Shown here: positions 62,326 through 64,000 of the stretch, one piece after another
How the letters are laid out: every line of letters starts with the position of its first letter
Numbering within the stretch: the first letter of the stretch is position 1
Assembly (NCBI GenBank): GCA_963696105.1
Contig: CAVOIP010000005.1
Span: 868,001-932,000, forward strand
Direction of reading: 5' to 3'
DNA length: 64,000 bases
Source: CAVRTM01 sp963696105
GTDB lineage: Bacteria; Actinomycetota; Actinomycetes; Actinomycetales; Dermatophilaceae
Position numbers and translations under genes: made by a program
Notes under the pieces: generated by a model
Database searches by the model: none
Told to the model about the DNA's origin: nothing
The model's input: the letters and a program-made list of their open reading frames with translations, nothing else

Positions 62326-63268
62326 TCAGCCCAGGTTGTTCTTGGTGAGGAACTCCTTGGCCACGGCCGAGGCGTCCTTCTTGTCCGTGACGACCTCCTT
62401 GACCAGCTCACCCAGGGTTGTCGTGTCGAGCTTGGCCGAGACGGCGTTCAGGGCGCCCGGAGACCGTGTCGTTCACCTTGGTCTTGGTGATCAGCGGCAC
62501 GACGTTCTGCGCGGCGAAGAGGCTCTTGGGGTCCTGCAGCACGACGAACCCGTTCGAGGCGATCGAGGGGTCGGTCGTGAACAGGTTGACCGCCTGCACC
62601 TGACCGTTCTTGAGCGCGTTGACCGACAGCGGGCCACCGGCGTCGAGCGGGCGGAAGGTCTTGAAGTCCAGGTTGTAGACCTTCTTCAGGCCCGGGACGC
62701 CCGTGGGGCGGGTCTTCCACTCCGGCGGCCCGCCGAGGGTGAGGTCCTTCGCGACCGGCTGCAGGTCGGCGATGGACGTCAGCTTGTCCTTGTCGGCGGT
62801 CGCCTTGGTCACCACGACCGCGTCCTTGTCCTCCGCCGCGGACTTGTCGAGCACCGTCAGGGTGGGCGGCAGCGCGGCCTTCAGCTCCTTGTAGACGCCG
62901 TCGGCATCGGTGGCCTTGGCGTTGGGGTTGAAGTACTGCGCGAGGACGCCGGTGTACTCGGGGATGAGGTCGATCGAGCCGTCCTTCAGCGCCGGGATGT
63001 AGGTCTCCCGGCTGCCGATGTTGAGCTTCTTGTCGACCTTGACGCCCTTGCCGGCCAGCGCGCCGGCGTAGATCTCGGCGAGGAGCTGGTTCTCGGGGAA
63101 GTTCGCGGAGCCGACGACGATGGTGCTCGCGTCGGCCTTGGCGCCTCCGGCGGCGGACGACGACGCCGATCCGGTGGACAGGGGGTTGCCGCCGCTGCTG
63201 GACCCGCAGGCGGAGACCGACAGCAGGGCTGTGGCGGTCAGCGCGAGGACGATCTTCGTACGCATCAT
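62326..63268 (-). CDS. opuCC: Glycine betaine/choline-type ABC transporter substrate-binding lipoprotein (C-terminal frameshift)
   Basis: OpuAC/OsmF-family binding protein for compatible solutes. Signal peptide with a canonical lipobox LSVSACGS; mature part has TIVVGSANFPENQLLAEIYA, GSRETYIPALKDGSIDLIPE and EYTGVLAQYF, typical of quaternary-amine binders. The continuous frame ends at 62408 after NDTVSGRPERRLG. One base removed near 62459 continues it as ALNAVSAKLDTTTLGELVKE...AVAKEFLTKNNLG with a stop at 62326, the normal family ending. Upstream opuCB permease is on the same strand, 24 bases away. Confidence 0.82.
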
Positions 63269-63292
63269 GGATTGTTCTCTTTCTGGTTGGGC

Positions 63293-64000
63293 CTAGGCGG
63301 CTTCCTGCAGCGAGCTCGTTGATGGTTCGGTGCGGGCGTCCTCGGGGACGGGTCGCGCGGTGGAGTAGGCGCCGGTCAGTCCCGGCGAGACGACCCAGCG
63401 CTGCACCAGGGAGAGCACGAGGTCGACCAGCAGCGCCAGGACCGCCACGAGGATCGCGCCCGCGGCCATCTGCCCGTAGTCGCGCACGGCCTGGCCGTCG
63501 ATGAGGAACCGGCCCAGCCCACCGATGCCGATGGTGGCCGCGATCGTCGCTGTCGCGATGATCTGCAGCATCGCCGAGCGCAGGCCGGAGAAGATCAGCG
63601 GCAGCGCGCACGGCACCTCGACCCGCGCGAGCACCTGCGGGCCGCGCATGCCCATCCCCTTGGCCGCGTCCCGGGCGGCCGGGTCCACGCCCTCCACCCC
63701 GGCGTACACGCCGGACAGGATGGGCGGGATGGCGAGGATGACCAGCACGATGAGCGTGGGCAGGACGTACGACGCGTCGCCCTGCAGGGTGCCGCTGAGC
63801 CACAGCCAGACCAGGAAGAGCAGGCCGAGCGAGGGCAGCGCACGGGCGGCGCCGGCCAGGTTGACGGCGACGAACCGGCCGTGGCCGGTGTGGCCGACCC
63901 AGAGCCCGAGGGGGACGGCGATCAGCGCGGCGACCAGCAGCGCCTCGAACGACAGCTGCAGGTGCTCCAGGACGCGGGTGGGCACGCCGTCGGAGCCCGA
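63293..64000 (-). CDS. opuCB: Glycine betaine/choline-type ABC transporter permease (partial)
   Basis: At least 230 residues with five to six helices and the inner-membrane loop signature GMGMRGPQVLARVEVPCALPLI, plus TIAATIGIGGLGRFL, as in OpuCB/OpuCD permeases. The frame stays open past a GTG at 63985 to the window edge (SGSDGVPTRVLEHLQLS), and family members have more residues before this motif, so the 5' end is beyond the window. Cotranscribed with opuCC. Confidence 0.9.
   Translation of the reverse strand, partial: SGSDGVPTRVLEHLQLSFEALLVAALIAVPLGLWVGHTGHGRFVAVNLAGAARALPSLGLLFLVWLWLSGTLQGDASYVLPTLIVLVILAIPPILSGVYAGVEGVDPAARDAAKGMGMRGPQVLARVEVPCALPLIFSGLRSAMLQIIATATIAATIGIGGLGRFLIDGQAVRDYGQMAAGAILVAVLALLVDLVLSLVQRWVVSPGLTGAYSTARPVPEDARTEPSTSSLQEAA

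Overview
The window is very GC-rich DNA (third codon positions mostly G or C) from an actinobacterium. Pointers to this are a GTP-type PEP carboxykinase, a homologue of the mycothiol-dependent reductase Rv2466c, actinobacterial LCP and MecA_N-type penicillin-binding proteins, an EtfD-like Fe-S membrane oxidoreductase, a DUF222-HNH relic, and many genes whose ATG lies 6-9 bases after a TANNNT -10 box (leaderless mRNAs). Gene content fits an Intrasporangiaceae/Micrococcales-type soil organism; this placement is an inference.

Layout. 1-2566: accessory corner with a scrambled IS256 transposase relic and a 2-kb islet bounded by a 113-bp direct repeat that includes the 3' part of tRNA-Arg(ACG). The islet carries a SRPBCC protein, a Rv2466c-like DsbA-fold protein and an IS3 OrfA relic. 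3003-6371: pckG and xylulokinase. 6544-14392: a collagen-like membrane protein, an OmpR-type two-component system, an M18 aminopeptidase, and a GT39-type membrane glycosyltransferase translationally coupled to a GT2-GtrA protein. 14459-24010: an L-arabinose regulon (LacI regulator, twin operators, araBDA, then a ChvE/GguA/GguB-like sugar ABC importer). 24089-28111: acyl-CoA dehydrogenase, then LysR divergent from acetoacetate decarboxylase and 3-hydroxybutyrate dehydrogenase. 28266-34287: tRNA-Ser(GCT), LCP protein, acyl-CoA synthetase, penicillin-binding protein, cold shock protein.

34596-45229 is a complete purine-to-ureide island. A three-subunit xanthine dehydrogenase encloses an 8-oxoguanine/guanine-type deaminase; a divergent PucR activator follows; then uricase, HIU hydrolase, OHCU decarboxylase and an NCS2 purine permease that carries a second OHCU-decarboxylase domain at its C-terminus. 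Together they would import purines, oxidise hypoxanthine/xanthine to urate and convert urate to allantoin.

45594-64000: tRNA-Ser(TGA), a tandem repeat, a broken DUF222-HNH gene, glutamate decarboxylase, a NarL-type two-component system, cysE-cysK, an EtfD-like oxidoreductase with one frameshift, two multidrug ABC half-transporter genes broken by many single-base shifts, their TetR regulator with a clear self-operator, an MFS exporter, and the glycine-betaine-type importer genes opuCC (one frameshift) and opuCB (cut by the window end).

Main points for follow-up are the NCS2-OHCU decarboxylase fusion, the deaminase inside the xanthine dehydrogenase operon, the tRNA-Arg islet, the collagen-like gene readable in two frames, the 15-bp minisatellite at the N-terminus of the molybdenum subunit, and the concentration of single-base frameshifts in 56.2-60.0 kb.
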